From contig NC_021169.1 of assembly GCF_000385565.1 (NCBI RefSeq), positions 310,001 through 374,000 on the forward strand: a stretch of DNA of 64,000 bases, in the 5' to 3' direction. Position 1 is the stretch's first letter. The number at the start of each line of letters is the position of its first letter. Made by a program: the position numbers and the translations under genes. Below the pieces are notes generated by a model, which was given only the letters and a program-made list of their open reading frames with translations, made no database searches and was not told the DNA's origin. The stretch comes from Archaeoglobus sulfaticallidus PM70-1. GTDB lineage: Archaea; Halobacteriota; Archaeoglobi; Archaeoglobales; Archaeoglobaceae. Shown piece by piece: positions 18,251 to 27,595 of this stretch.

Positions 18251-18274
18251 ATCATAAACCAAGGAGGGAGTCAT

Positions 18275-18541
18275 ATGGGCGATGTTGTAATGAAAATCAA
18301 GGTAATGCCAGCAGATGTTAATGTGGATCTCGAAAAGATCTACTCGGAGATAGAGAAAATCAAAAGCGAGAAAATAAGCCTGAGAGATAAGAAGATCCAG
18401 CCCATCGCGTTCGGCCTTAAAGCTCTGTTGCTTATGGCCGTAATGCCTGATGAGGGATCTATTGGAGATGAGTTCGTAGAAGCTATCAAAAAAATTGAGG
18501 GTGTTGAGAGCGTAGAGATCGAATCTGTGGAGCTTCTCTAA
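18275..18541 (+). CDS. ef1b: Elongation factor 1-beta (aEF-1B)
   Basis: The 88-residue protein corresponds to the C-terminal nucleotide-exchange domain of eukaryotic EF-1beta. It recharges aEF-1alpha with GTP. The pattern VVMKIKVMPADVNVDLEKI, IQPIAFGLKALLLMAVMPDEG and VESVEIESVELL is characteristic. The length is normal for archaea. AGGAGGGAGT precedes the ATG as a strong ribosome site. It is the last gene of the mfnF-mfnE-zinc ribbon group. Confidence 0.96.
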   Translation: MGDVVMKIKVMPADVNVDLEKIYSEIEKIKSEKISLRDKKIQPIAFGLKALLLMAVMPDEGSIGDEFVEAIKKIEGVESVEIESVELL

Positions 18542-18585
18542 ATTCTCTACCCTATTATTTATAAATAATGAAGATTAATAACTAA

Positions 18586-19455
18586 TTAGCCAAAGTTCGT
18601 CTGGAACGCTATTACCTGGTCTATCAGGGTTATCTCTTCTTTTTCATCATGCACAGAAACGATGCCTTTAGCGTTCAGCCTGACCTCTGTTCTCTCACCA
18701 TTCTTCAGATGGCTGATCCACCACTCTGTGAGCTTGTTGTTATCTATCTTCGTTATGAACTCGACCTTTGTTTTGCCACCTACTTCTTGCAAGATATTGC
18801 TCTCTCCCTCCCCAACCTTTATGCCGTTCATCTCTATTGTATAGCTTATCTTCTCCAGCATAACCTTCAGGTTGCTCTCGATCTCGGCTGTCGCGATTAT
18901 CTCGGTGTAGTCCTTCGTGACCTCCCCCCATCTCGTATCCAGTGACAGGATCCTCACCTTTATGCCATTGAATCTTATCTCTTCCGGTTTGTCCAGCTTA
19001 AATCCTGAAAGGATGTTGGTCTCGACTGTTCTCGTTAGCTTGATCGGGTACTTGAATTCCGTCACCTTCAAATCGAATACGAGATCTCCCTCGAAGAGCA
19101 TCGTTGATTTCTCTCCGTTTTTGATGTGGCTTACCCACCACTCAGGGATTTTGGAGTTGTCTATCTTCGTTGATAGCTCTATGGTTGATTCGGTGTTTGC
19201 AGCTATCTCTGATTTCAATGCTGAGCCATGACCCATCTCTATGGAGTTCATGTAAATCTTGGTCTCAACATCCTTCAGCGGGATGGGTACTGGATTGGGA
19301 TTGTAAACCTTGATGTTGGTTATGACCTCAGAGTAATCCTCATGGATCCCACCCCAGTGATTTTCAATGCTCCTGATCTCCGGCTTTCCAAGCTTCACCT
19401 GACTGCATCCGGCGATTATGAAACCGATTATAATCAAAACTGCCAGCTTTTTCAT
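18586..19455 (-). CDS. Lipoprotein with two LEA14/WHy-type domains
   Basis: The 289-residue protein begins with a lipoprotein signal ending FIIAGCSQ. Two similar domains follow (about 25-150 and 155-285). Each contains a stretch like NHWGGIHEDYSEVITNIKVYNPNP or DTRWGEVTKDYTEIIATAEI, then IEMNGIKVGEGES and ISHLKNGE. This matches the LEA type 2/WHy fold, known from plant desiccation proteins and common as surface lipoproteins in Archaea. It is convergent with aEF-1beta and transcribed away from mre11. A structural or stress role outside the membrane is inferred. Confidence 0.82.
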   Translation of the reverse strand: MKKLAVLIIIGFIIAGCSQVKLGKPEIRSIENHWGGIHEDYSEVITNIKVYNPNPVPIPLKDVETKIYMNSIEMGHGSALKSEIAANTESTIELSTKIDNSKIPEWWVSHIKNGEKSTMLFEGDLVFDLKVTEFKYPIKLTRTVETNILSGFKLDKPEEIRFNGIKVRILSLDTRWGEVTKDYTEIIATAEIESNLKVMLEKISYTIEMNGIKVGEGESNILQEVGGKTKVEFITKIDNNKLTEWWISHLKNGERTEVRLNAKGIVSVHDEKEEITLIDQVIAFQTNFG

Positions 19456-19553
19456 AATTTATGGTAGCGAATAATACTATTAAAAATTTGGCTTGAGAAG
19501 AACTTAATAAATTGACCGAAAGCATAATATGAAATTTCAGGAAAGATTAAGAT

Positions 19554-20843
19554 GTGATTAAATTCGCCCATCTTGCAGATGTTCATGTTGGCAACAGGCA
19601 GTACGGCAGTTATGAAAGGCAGATGGATTTTGCTCAGGCTTTTTTAAATGCGATAAAGTTTTGCGTTTCTGAAAAGGTAGATTTCATCATCATTTCCGGA
19701 GATCTATTCCACAAAAAATCCGAAATCGATCCGCTGACATTACTTCAGGTTAAGAAGGTGCTTGAGATACCAAAAAAAGCTGAAATACCCGTTATCGCTG
19801 TGGAAGGAAACCATGACTCCACATACTTCAGAGAGAACTACACGTGGCTGGACTATCTTGCTGGAAGTGATCTGCTGATAAACCTCAAGCCCAGTTTCGA
19901 TGACGGGCTTGTTGTTGAGGAATGGGATGGGGAAGGTGCATACATAGATCTAGATGGGGTAAGAATATACGGAATGAAGTACTACGGCTCCCTTACTGAG
20001 AGGATACTGGATGAATATGCGAAAAAAATTAAAAGATCAGGATTCACGATATTCGTCTCGCACATAGGTGTTGAGGGGTATGTCAAGAACATGTATGGAT
20101 GTATAGGCTCATCCAAGCTTCACAGGCTGAGGGGCAGGGTTGACTACATAGCACTGGGTCATGTTCACAAGGCTTTTGTTGAGGATGACTTCATTTTCAA
20201 TCCTGGAAGCCTTGAGATATGTGACATATCGGAGGTTGATTACGACAGGGGGGTTTTCATCGTTGAGTTCGATGGAGAGGTCAGATACAGCCTGAGAAAC
20301 GAGTTCTACAAACCAAGAGATTTTCTGATTGCAAAGTATCGATTCAAGGATAGAAGCTTCGATGATTTCTCGAAATTTTTGAGAGAGAGAGCCAGGAATC
20401 TGAACAGGCCTGTTGTTGATCTCACGATTGATGTTGAAAGGGAGATGAGGCTCAAGATTAACGAGGAAGAGGTAAGGAAGATTGTTGAGAGAGCCTGCAA
20501 CCCGCTGCTCACAAGAATCCACTGGAATGTTGGTGGTTACTTTACTCCAATCAACCTAGATGGAGAAGCGAGAGAGAGTATTGAGAAGTCCGTGATAAAA
20601 CAGCTTCTCGAAAACTATAGCTATGGAGACATATCCAGCGAGGTTCTTGATTTGAAGAGGATATTCAACTCTTCCTTCAATCTGAAGATGGTCGACAGGA
20701 TGGTTGAGGACATTCTGTTTGAGTCCGGAAAGGATGATGAAAAGGATTATGAAAGTAAAATCGAAGATGACAGTAAAAACGAGGATTCCGAAGAGGATTC
20801 TGAAGTCTGGGACTGGAGGAGTGCTGTCAGCAAAGGAAAATAG
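19554..20843 (+). CDS. mre11: DNA double-strand break repair nuclease Mre11
   Basis: The 429-residue protein has the five phosphoesterase motifs of Mre11: LADVHVG (D-x-H), SGDLFHK (G-D-x-x-x), VEGNHDS (G-N-H-D), VSHIGVEG and LGHVHKAF (G-H-x-H). It binds two manganese ions and trims DNA ends together with Rad50. The C-terminus (about 385-425) is rich in acidic residues, and the Rad50-binding region lies before it. The start is GTG at 19554. It leads the operon mre11-rad50-nurA-unknown-herA, with a 12-base gap to rad50. Confidence 0.95.
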   Translation: MIKFAHLADVHVGNRQYGSYERQMDFAQAFLNAIKFCVSEKVDFIIISGDLFHKKSEIDPLTLLQVKKVLEIPKKAEIPVIAVEGNHDSTYFRENYTWLDYLAGSDLLINLKPSFDDGLVVEEWDGEGAYIDLDGVRIYGMKYYGSLTERILDEYAKKIKRSGFTIFVSHIGVEGYVKNMYGCIGSSKLHRLRGRVDYIALGHVHKAFVEDDFIFNPGSLEICDISEVDYDRGVFIVEFDGEVRYSLRNEFYKPRDFLIAKYRFKDRSFDDFSKFLRERARNLNRPVVDLTIDVEREMRLKINEEEVRKIVERACNPLLTRIHWNVGGYFTPINLDGEARESIEKSVIKQLLENYSYGDISSEVLDLKRIFNSSFNLKMVDRMVEDILFESGKDDEKDYESKIEDDSKNEDSEEDSEVWDWRSAVSKGK

Positions 20844-20855
20844 CAGGGTGTAAAT

Positions 20856-23510
20856 ATGATACGGGAGGTTGTGCTTGAGAACATCAAGAGCTACGAGTTT
20901 GAGAGGATCGAGTTCAGCGAAGGATTGAATGCGATAATTGGTGAGAACGGTGCTGGAAAGACAACGATTCTTGAAGCGATAGGCTTCGCACTTTTCGACT
21001 CAATAGCATACAAGATATCCGATTTTCTGAGGAGGGGAGCGAAAAAGGGGCTCGTTAGAGTTAGATTCACCTCGCTCGATGGCAGGGATTACGAGGTTGT
21101 AAGAAAAATAACAGAAAGCGGAACATCGGAATACTACATAAACGATCTCGAAGCGGGCAGGGTTGCTGAAGGGAAAGACGTTCTCGAGTTCATAAAGTTA
21201 GCCTTCGGGATAGATGGCGACCAAAAAACCTTCTTTGAGAATGCTATAGGAGTTTTACAGGGAAAGATGACCTCTCAATTCCTTGAATCTCCAAGCGTGA
21301 GGAACAGGATATTCTCTCCGATAATCGGGGTTGAAAGCTACAAGAAAGCGTATGAAAGAAGCAGAGAGTACGAGAACTTCCTATCAGATAAAATTCACGA
21401 TGGTGAGAAGAAGATCATCTCTCTCAAGAAAGATGTTGAGCTGAAGAGTAGCGTTGAGCAGGATCTCAAAAAGCTTAAAGCTAAGAAAGATTCTCTGATC
21501 AAAAAGAAAAAGATAATTCTAAAAGAGCTGAATGCTCTGAAGAAAAAACATGATGAGCTTTCTGAGATAAAAGATAAGATTGATGATTTAAAGCAAAAAA
21601 TCTCCAGAAAACAGGACAAACTGAGCTCTGAGAAAGAGGATCTCTCCAAGCTCAAGCAGGAATTAAGTAAAATCCTTGAGATAGAAAAGAAAACTAAAGA
21701 GTTGGAGGCGTCATATAGGGAATACCTCGACCTTGAGAATAGGTTAGAGGAACTTGACGCTGAAGAGAGAGATCTGTCGAAAAAGTTGGATGAGCTTTCT
21801 GAGGTTTCAGTGGAAATCGAGAAGCTGAAAACTCAGATAAGTTCGACAAAAAAAGCTCTAAAAGAGATAGAAGAAAAAGAGAAGGAAATTGATGGGATCA
21901 AAGAAGATGCGAGAAGAGAGGAGGTGTTGCTGAAAGAGATTTCAGCAATAGAGTTGCTATCTGTGGAGAGAGATCAGCTGAAAAAGAGGCTCAGGGATAT
22001 CACCAAGGACATCGAACAGAAATCCATCAAGCTGGAAGAGCTTAAGAGAAGAGAAGAGAAGTTCAGAGAGGCTATGGAGAAACTGGAAAAGCTCTCAAAC
22101 ATTGAGGAAAAGTATGAAAAACTTCTAAAGCTCTCGGTCAGGCTTTCTGAAGACAGGAAATCCATTATCGAGAACATAAAAGCTGTCAAAACAAATCTAT
22201 GCCCCATTCTGGATGAAAAGTGTGATAGAATACATCAGAAGATAGATGATCTGGAGAGAAAGTTAAGGGTTGTTGAGGAGAGGCTTGAGGAAGTTGACAA
22301 AAAAATGAACGCAGCAAAAAAAGCCGTAGAGGTGAAGAACAGACTTGAGAGTGCAATATCAAAATTGAAGGCTGAACTGAAGCAGAAAGAGGAGATCGAA
22401 AATGAGATAAAAGAAAAAATAAAGACCAGAAATGAGATTGAGAGTAGAACAAAGGAGATCGACTCCAAACTTGAGCAAAAGGAGAATATAATTCAGGAGT
22501 TCGAGAGAGTTAAGGGGAGCCTTGAGAGATTGAAGATACTTGAATCCGAGATTGGCAAAAAATCTGATCTGATCGAGGAGCTAAAAAATCTGGAGAACAG
22601 GCTTGAGCATCTAAACAGTATTGCAAAGGATCTAGAGCCATCTAAATCGAAGTACACAAGTGTAAAAGAGGAGATCGAGAAGATCGCGAAAAGACTGAAG
22701 ATTTTGAGGCCAGCATACGATAGCTACCTCTCATTAGCCCCTCAAATCAAGAAAAAGGATGAGCTAAAAAACAGGATTTCCGAACTTGAAGGAGGAATTA
22801 ACAGGCTAAAACAGGAAATCGTGTCCATGGAAGTTCAGCTAAAATCTCTCGAAGAGAAATTCAACAGTGAGGAGTTCGAGAGCCTATCTCAGAAGATGCT
22901 TGAAATCATGAGCGAGAAGGGGAAGGTTGAGGGGGAGATTAAAGGTGTGAGCGAGAGCATAGAGAAGCTGGAGTCCAGCTTGGCCGAGCTTAAGGAGAGA
23001 GAAAAGGAGTATTTGAGACTTAAAGATGAGATGGACAGGTTGAAAAGAAAGCTCGAGTTTATCAGGGCATTGAGAGAGATCTTCAATCTTGCAGTGCCTG
23101 AAATAACGAAAGCTTATGTCTCTGCAGTATCTGAGATAGCGAACAGGTTCTTCTGTGAGCTTATGGATGACTACAATTGGGAAATTGAGTGGACAGAGGA
23201 TTTCGGAATCAAAGCAAGGTACAGAGGAAGGGAGATAAGCTTTGCACAGATGAGCGGTGGAGAGCAGATGTGTGCTGCGATAGCGATAAGGCTTGCCCTG
23301 ATGACGGTTCTCTCGAACATGAAGGTTGCCTTTTTCGATGAACCAACCCAGAATATGGACGAGGTCAGAAGAAAGAACCTTGCCATACAGCTTTCAAAAA
23401 TAAAGGGATTCAGGCAGATATTCGTGATAACCCATGACGATACCTTTGAGGAAATGGTCGAGAACGCGATAAAAATCGTTAAGGAGAATGGTATCTCCAG
23501 AGTTGTGTGA
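20856..23510 (+). CDS. rad50: DNA double-strand break repair ATPase Rad50
   Basis: The 884-residue protein has the N-terminal Walker A GENGAGKTTILEAIGF, a long coiled coil (about 170-720), then the signature MSGGEQMCAAIAIRLAL and Walker B VAFFDEPTQNMD with D-loop and switch histidine in ITHDD. The middle of the coil (about residue 448) should hold the zinc hook, normally CxxC. Here the only candidate is CPILDEKC, with six residues between cysteines; the rest of the coil has no CxxC. The hook still may dimerise by a modified geometry. Length is typical. It ends eight bases before nurA. Confidence 0.95.
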   Translation: MIREVVLENIKSYEFERIEFSEGLNAIIGENGAGKTTILEAIGFALFDSIAYKISDFLRRGAKKGLVRVRFTSLDGRDYEVVRKITESGTSEYYINDLEAGRVAEGKDVLEFIKLAFGIDGDQKTFFENAIGVLQGKMTSQFLESPSVRNRIFSPIIGVESYKKAYERSREYENFLSDKIHDGEKKIISLKKDVELKSSVEQDLKKLKAKKDSLIKKKKIILKELNALKKKHDELSEIKDKIDDLKQKISRKQDKLSSEKEDLSKLKQELSKILEIEKKTKELEASYREYLDLENRLEELDAEERDLSKKLDELSEVSVEIEKLKTQISSTKKALKEIEEKEKEIDGIKEDARREEVLLKEISAIELLSVERDQLKKRLRDITKDIEQKSIKLEELKRREEKFREAMEKLEKLSNIEEKYEKLLKLSVRLSEDRKSIIENIKAVKTNLCPILDEKCDRIHQKIDDLERKLRVVEERLEEVDKKMNAAKKAVEVKNRLESAISKLKAELKQKEEIENEIKEKIKTRNEIESRTKEIDSKLEQKENIIQEFERVKGSLERLKILESEIGKKSDLIEELKNLENRLEHLNSIAKDLEPSKSKYTSVKEEIEKIAKRLKILRPAYDSYLSLAPQIKKKDELKNRISELEGGINRLKQEIVSMEVQLKSLEEKFNSEEFESLSQKMLEIMSEKGKVEGEIKGVSESIEKLESSLAELKEREKEYLRLKDEMDRLKRKLEFIRALREIFNLAVPEITKAYVSAVSEIANRFFCELMDDYNWEIEWTEDFGIKARYRGREISFAQMSGGEQMCAAIAIRLALMTVLSNMKVAFFDEPTQNMDEVRRKNLAIQLSKIKGFRQIFVITHDDTFEEMVENAIKIVKENGISRVV

Positions 23511-23517
23511 TGATCAT

Positions 23518-24393
23518 ATGCCGTTTGACAGGGTTCTGAACTCAAGGGTTATTGAAACGGTTTACGAAGTGAAGAGGTTTCTGGACAGCGAGTCCTATGA
23601 AGATGTAAAGCCTGAAATCGAGAGACTCAGAGTGGAGGTTGACTCAGAGAACTGGAAGTTCGAGGTTCTCAGGGATGTGAGGGTTGTTGGGGTTGACGGC
23701 AGCCAGCTCAGATACCTCAAGGAGTTCGGAGTGCCGTTCGGTGCCGTACAGGTTGCCAAACTGATTCTTATTCACGGGAAAGGGGAATACCGAGTAGACT
23801 ACAGAACGAAGTGGGTGGAGAGTGATAAGAGCCTGGATCTCGAGAGGTTTGAGCTTGAGCTAAAAACGATGCTTGAGGAGCTTGAGAGCGATATTCTGTT
23901 CTTCGATGGCAGCTTTTCAGTTTCCTTTGCAAACCAGTACAGAAAGGATATAAGGGACAGATACTTCCAGCTCATAAGCGAGTTCCTGGAGAAGAGCAAA
24001 AACAGGGCTTTTGTTGTCGGTTTCATTGACAGAAGCTACTCGAAAGACTTATTCAGACCATACGATAGCTTTATCCTCAAAAACTATCTGAGGAACTTTG
24101 AGTACACAGAGCCAATGCCCTGTACGGAATTGAATGATGTTTTCTTCTCGTACCTCAAGATTGGAAACTCTGTAGTGAGGGTCGAGTTCCCGAAGTGGAT
24201 GGCTGGAATGCATGATGTGTTCATGAGATATGTTGTCGCTGAATGTCTGCTCGGCAGCACCAGACAGTATCCGTATGTGCTCGAGAGGGCTCACATGTAC
24301 GCTGTAATCAGTGAGAGGGAGAGGGAGATAATCGGCAAGATGATTGGAAGGGAGATATCATATAAGTGGATGGCAAAGTATCTCAGAAGGTGA
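23518..24393 (+). CDS. nurA: NurA 5'-3' nuclease
   Basis: The protein has about 291 residues and includes VVGVDGSQLRYL, the NurA catalytic motif with the key aspartate, plus LFFDGSFS and VVGFIDRSYS, which carry further metal ligands of this RNase H-like nuclease. NurA works with the HerA helicase and Mre11-Rad50 to make 3' single-stranded ends for RadA. ATG at 23518 follows the rad50 stop by seven bases; an earlier in-frame ATG at 23488 lies inside rad50 and is unlikely. Position in the operon is typical except for the unknown gene that separates it from herA. Confidence 0.93.
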   Translation: MPFDRVLNSRVIETVYEVKRFLDSESYEDVKPEIERLRVEVDSENWKFEVLRDVRVVGVDGSQLRYLKEFGVPFGAVQVAKLILIHGKGEYRVDYRTKWVESDKSLDLERFELELKTMLEELESDILFFDGSFSVSFANQYRKDIRDRYFQLISEFLEKSKNRAFVVGFIDRSYSKDLFRPYDSFILKNYLRNFEYTEPMPCTELNDVFFSYLKIGNSVVRVEFPKWMAGMHDVFMRYVVAECLLGSTRQYPYVLERAHMYAVISEREREIIGKMIGREISYKWMAKYLRR

Positions 24394-24397
24394 GTTT

Positions 24398-24868
24398 ATG
24401 AAGGTTATCAGGATCCTGAGTCAGGACGAGTTTGAGATCGATGGAGATCTGAAAGAGGGAGATGTTGTCAGGGTTGGAGATTGCTATGCGATTGTCATAA
24501 AGATCTATCACGAAGAGTCTGAGCTTTTGAGGTATCTTCACAATGAAGGCGAGATCAGGAGTTATCTTCCCGACATCAATCTTGGTAGAAGGATAGCGAG
24601 GTGTCTTTCCATAAAGAAGGATTTTGTGCCAGAGATAGGTGCTGATGCTGAGATAGTTGATGATTCCGAGCTTAAAAAAGCTCATCTGGTGGATGGGGAG
24701 TTCTCCATGCCATATCTTGTTCAGATGATGAGGAAATGCAGAGACAGAATGTGGATAGTCAGGGACTATCTGGAGAGGCTGATGAGAGCGATTCCCGAGG
24801 AGAGGGATGTTATCGAGATCATAAAGTCGGAAGTGGAGTACAGCATGCTCAGGGATGTGGAGGTTTGA
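24398..24868 (+). CDS. Unknown protein inserted between nurA and herA
   Basis: A protein of about 156 residues (MKVIRILSQDEFEIDGDLKE...). The first 50 residues look like a small beta barrel (FEIDGDLKEGDVVRVGDCYAI, given in part), similar in style to the HAS-barrel at the start of HerA. The rest is helical and charged. I recognise no catalytic motif. The start is four bases after the nurA stop and the gene ends 26 bases before herA, so it is co-expressed with the end-resection machinery. A role as an adaptor for HerA-NurA is inference only. Confidence 0.75.
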   Translation: MKVIRILSQDEFEIDGDLKEGDVVRVGDCYAIVIKIYHEESELLRYLHNEGEIRSYLPDINLGRRIARCLSIKKDFVPEIGADAEIVDDSELKKAHLVDGEFSMPYLVQMMRKCRDRMWIVRDYLERLMRAIPEERDVIEIIKSEVEYSMLRDVEV

Positions 24869-24894
24869 GGGTGGGAATTAAGAGGTGACCTGAT

Positions 24895-26457
24895 ATGAAG
24901 GCGATAGGTCTCGTCAAGTCCGGAGAGGGTTTGGAGTTCAAATTCGTAACTCCGGATGACAAGCTAAGAAACGGTGAGTTCGTTTACTACATCTACAACG
25001 ATAGGAAGGTTATCTGCAGGGTTGTGAAGAAGTCTCCTCTCAGGCTGTATCCCGACATATACCTCTCAAAGCCGAGCATCGATCCTGAAAGGATAATAAA
25101 GATTATGGGAATAAATAAAACTGAGTTTGAGCTTTTCGAGGTTACCGCGAGCATTATCGGCTACTACGACAGAAATCTGGGATTCGTTAATCCTCGAGTT
25201 ATCCCGAAACCCGGTCAGAAGGTTTATCTTGCTGAGGAAGAGGTCATCTCTGAAACACTTTTCAAAAAAAAGCTGGGTGAGGTTGGATCGATACACATCG
25301 GCTACCTGCTGAATAGAGATGATGACGTTCCCGCCGTGCTTGAGACATCATCAATAGTAAGCGAGCACATGTGCATTCTCGCCTCAACCGGGAGTGGAAA
25401 GAGCTATCTTGCTGGAGTGCTGGTTGAAGAGCTTTTAAAGCCCCACAATTCCGCTTCAGTGTTAATACTTGATCCACATGGAGAGTACCACACGCTTAAG
25501 GAGATTGAGGGGCTTGATGAATTCAGAGATGAAGGATACTCGGCAAGGGTAAAGATACTCGAGAAGGATGAGATCAAGATCAGGCTTTCCGAGCTGGAAT
25601 ACGATGAACTGCTGAACATCCTGCCGAACCTCACCGACAAGATGGAGGCTATTCTCAACTCCGTTTACAGGGAGCTTGAAGGGACGAAGTTCACATCCAA
25701 CGATCTAATCGATGCGATACAGCGGAGAGCAGAAGATGAGAGGGATGTTACTGCAAGGGCACTATCCTGGAGAATAAGAAGATACATCGAGAATGTTGAG
25801 ATAATAGATGACTACATTCACATATCCCTCAAAGACATCCTGAGGCCAGGAATGGCGACGGTAATTCAGATGTCAGATATGGGAGACCTTGATCAGCAGC
25901 TTTTGACCTCAGTAATCCTGAAGAGGATTCTGAATGCCAGAATAAATGCCGAAAAAGGTCTGAGCGGGGAGAAAATAGAGTATCCAGTTTTTGTTATCGT
26001 TGAGGAGGCACACAGGTTCGCCTCCAGAGACTCCAAGAGCTTTGAGGTTCTAAAAACAATACTGTCAGAGGGTAGAAAGTTCGGTGTGGGAGTTTGCCTG
26101 ATCAGCCAGAGACCCTCGAAAATTGATTCTGACATACTGAGCCAGTGCATGACCCAGATCATTATGAGGATCGTCAATCCAGCAGATCAGGACAACATCA
26201 GGGACTCTGTTGAGAGCATAGGAAAGGATCTGATAAGTGAGCTTCCAGGACTGACAAAGGGTCAGGCACTTGTTGCAGGAGTTGCTCTCAACACACCCGT
26301 GCTGATCAGGGCGAGAAAGAGGCTAACATCTCATGGAGGTGCGAGCAAGAACGCTCCGGAGATCTGGAGGAGATACAGCCAAGGCCATGGTTACAGCGAA
26401 AAGACTGAAGAGATAAGAATTCCGGCAAAACAGAGGAGACTCTTCTGGGAGGAATGA
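24895..26457 (+). CDS. herA: HerA hexameric DNA helicase/translocase
   Basis: The 520-residue FtsK/HerA-class ATPase has an N-terminal HAS barrel (about 1-110), then Walker A ASTGSGKSYLAGVL, Walker B VFVIVEEAHRFA and the arginine/sensor segment ISQRPSKIDSDILSQC. It pumps DNA through a hexameric ring and stimulates NurA. GAGGTGA precedes the ATG at 24895. It ends the repair operon; the next gene converges from the other strand only two bases later. Confidence 0.94.
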   Translation: MKAIGLVKSGEGLEFKFVTPDDKLRNGEFVYYIYNDRKVICRVVKKSPLRLYPDIYLSKPSIDPERIIKIMGINKTEFELFEVTASIIGYYDRNLGFVNPRVIPKPGQKVYLAEEEVISETLFKKKLGEVGSIHIGYLLNRDDDVPAVLETSSIVSEHMCILASTGSGKSYLAGVLVEELLKPHNSASVLILDPHGEYHTLKEIEGLDEFRDEGYSARVKILEKDEIKIRLSELEYDELLNILPNLTDKMEAILNSVYRELEGTKFTSNDLIDAIQRRAEDERDVTARALSWRIRRYIENVEIIDDYIHISLKDILRPGMATVIQMSDMGDLDQQLLTSVILKRILNARINAEKGLSGEKIEYPVFVIVEEAHRFASRDSKSFEVLKTILSEGRKFGVGVCLISQRPSKIDSDILSQCMTQIIMRIVNPADQDNIRDSVESIGKDLISELPGLTKGQALVAGVALNTPVLIRARKRLTSHGGASKNAPEIWRRYSQGHGYSEKTEEIRIPAKQRRLFWEE

Positions 26458-26459
26458 CC

Positions 26460-27587
26460 TTATTCATACCTCAAAGCTTCTATCGGCTCGAGATTCGATG
26501 CCTTCCATGCCGGGTAGAATCCACTGATAACCGCTGTGATCATACCAAAGAAGATTCCCTTGGCAATTGCAAAGAATGTTGATGGAACGAACAGATACTC
26601 CACTGTGTGAAGCATTCCGGCCTCTATCAGGAATCCCGCAAAGATGCTCAGGATCCCGCCAATAACACTTCCGATTGCTCCAAGAATTAACGCCTCATAA
26701 AGGAAAACTCTCATAATCGTCTGTCTGCTAGCTCCAACAGCCCTCATAACCCCGATCTCTCTGGTTCTCTCGATGGTTGATATGAGCATTATGTTCAGGA
26801 TGCTGACTCCCGCTACAAGCAGGGAGATTCCCGCTATTGCCAGCAAAAAGAGGTTGATCTGGTTGAAGGCTTCGGTTATCCTCTCAATTATGGTTTTCAT
26901 CTCGAAAACTCTGACCTTGGTTTCCCTGGAGTTTATAAGCTTATCTACCGCATCCTTCAGCTCTTCTATGTTCTCTATCTTTTCAACCCTAACGATTACC
27001 ATCGAATAATCTTTCTCGTTGAATAAGTTCTCAAAATCCTTCTCTGATATGAATATCGCGTTGTTTGGATTTATATCAAATCTGGCTCCCTCCTCCTCCA
27101 GTATCCCGGAGACTCTGAAGACTTCTCCCTCGATCGACAGTTTGACTCCAACCCTCAGATTGAGTTTCTCTGCAAGGTAGTTACCAACAACACAGCTACC
27201 TGAGAGCTTTATCGATCCCTTTTCAGCCTTGAACATCTCCTCTATGTCTTTCCTGCCCATCCCGTAAATGGTGGTGTAGGTCTTCTTGTTCTTGTACTGC
27301 ACAACCCCAGACTTCATTTTTATCGGAGTCACGCTTTCCAGGAATGTCAGCTTCTCAATTTTCTTGACCGAATCTCTGTCTATCTTCGTGTAGCCGTGAG
27401 TGTAGGATGGGGTGATTATAACCTCGTTCGCAACATCCTGAAAGTTTTTGAGAACCGAGAGCTTCAGCCCCTCTCCAAAAATGCCTATCGATGCTATCGC
27501 CATAACACCGATCACAATCCCTATGATGGCCAGAACGCTTCTGACCCTCGTTCTCATCAGGTTTCTCTTGGCGAGTTCGAAGTACAT
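26460..27587 (-). CDS. MacB/FtsX-type ABC transporter permease
   Basis: The 375-residue protein has one N-terminal helix (SVLAIIGIVIGVMAIASIG), a large extracellular MacB-PCD domain (about 45-235), and three C-terminal helices with ERTREIGVMRAVGASRQTI between them. The last ends FYPAWKASNLEPIEALRYE. This is the LolC/MacB topology, which pushes substrates outside the membrane by mechanotransmission rather than forming a transport pore. The ATPase and an extracellular Ig-like protein lie upstream on the same strand, so the three probably form one exporter-like complex with unknown cargo. Confidence 0.92.
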   Translation of the reverse strand: MYFELAKRNLMRTRVRSVLAIIGIVIGVMAIASIGIFGEGLKLSVLKNFQDVANEVIITPSYTHGYTKIDRDSVKKIEKLTFLESVTPIKMKSGVVQYKNKKTYTTIYGMGRKDIEEMFKAEKGSIKLSGSCVVGNYLAEKLNLRVGVKLSIEGEVFRVSGILEEEGARFDINPNNAIFISEKDFENLFNEKDYSMVIVRVEKIENIEELKDAVDKLINSRETKVRVFEMKTIIERITEAFNQINLFLLAIAGISLLVAGVSILNIMLISTIERTREIGVMRAVGASRQTIMRVFLYEALILGAIGSVIGGILSIFAGFLIEAGMLHTVEYLFVPSTFFAIAKGIFFGMITAVISGFYPAWKASNLEPIEALRYE

Positions 27588-27595
27588 GCGATCAC

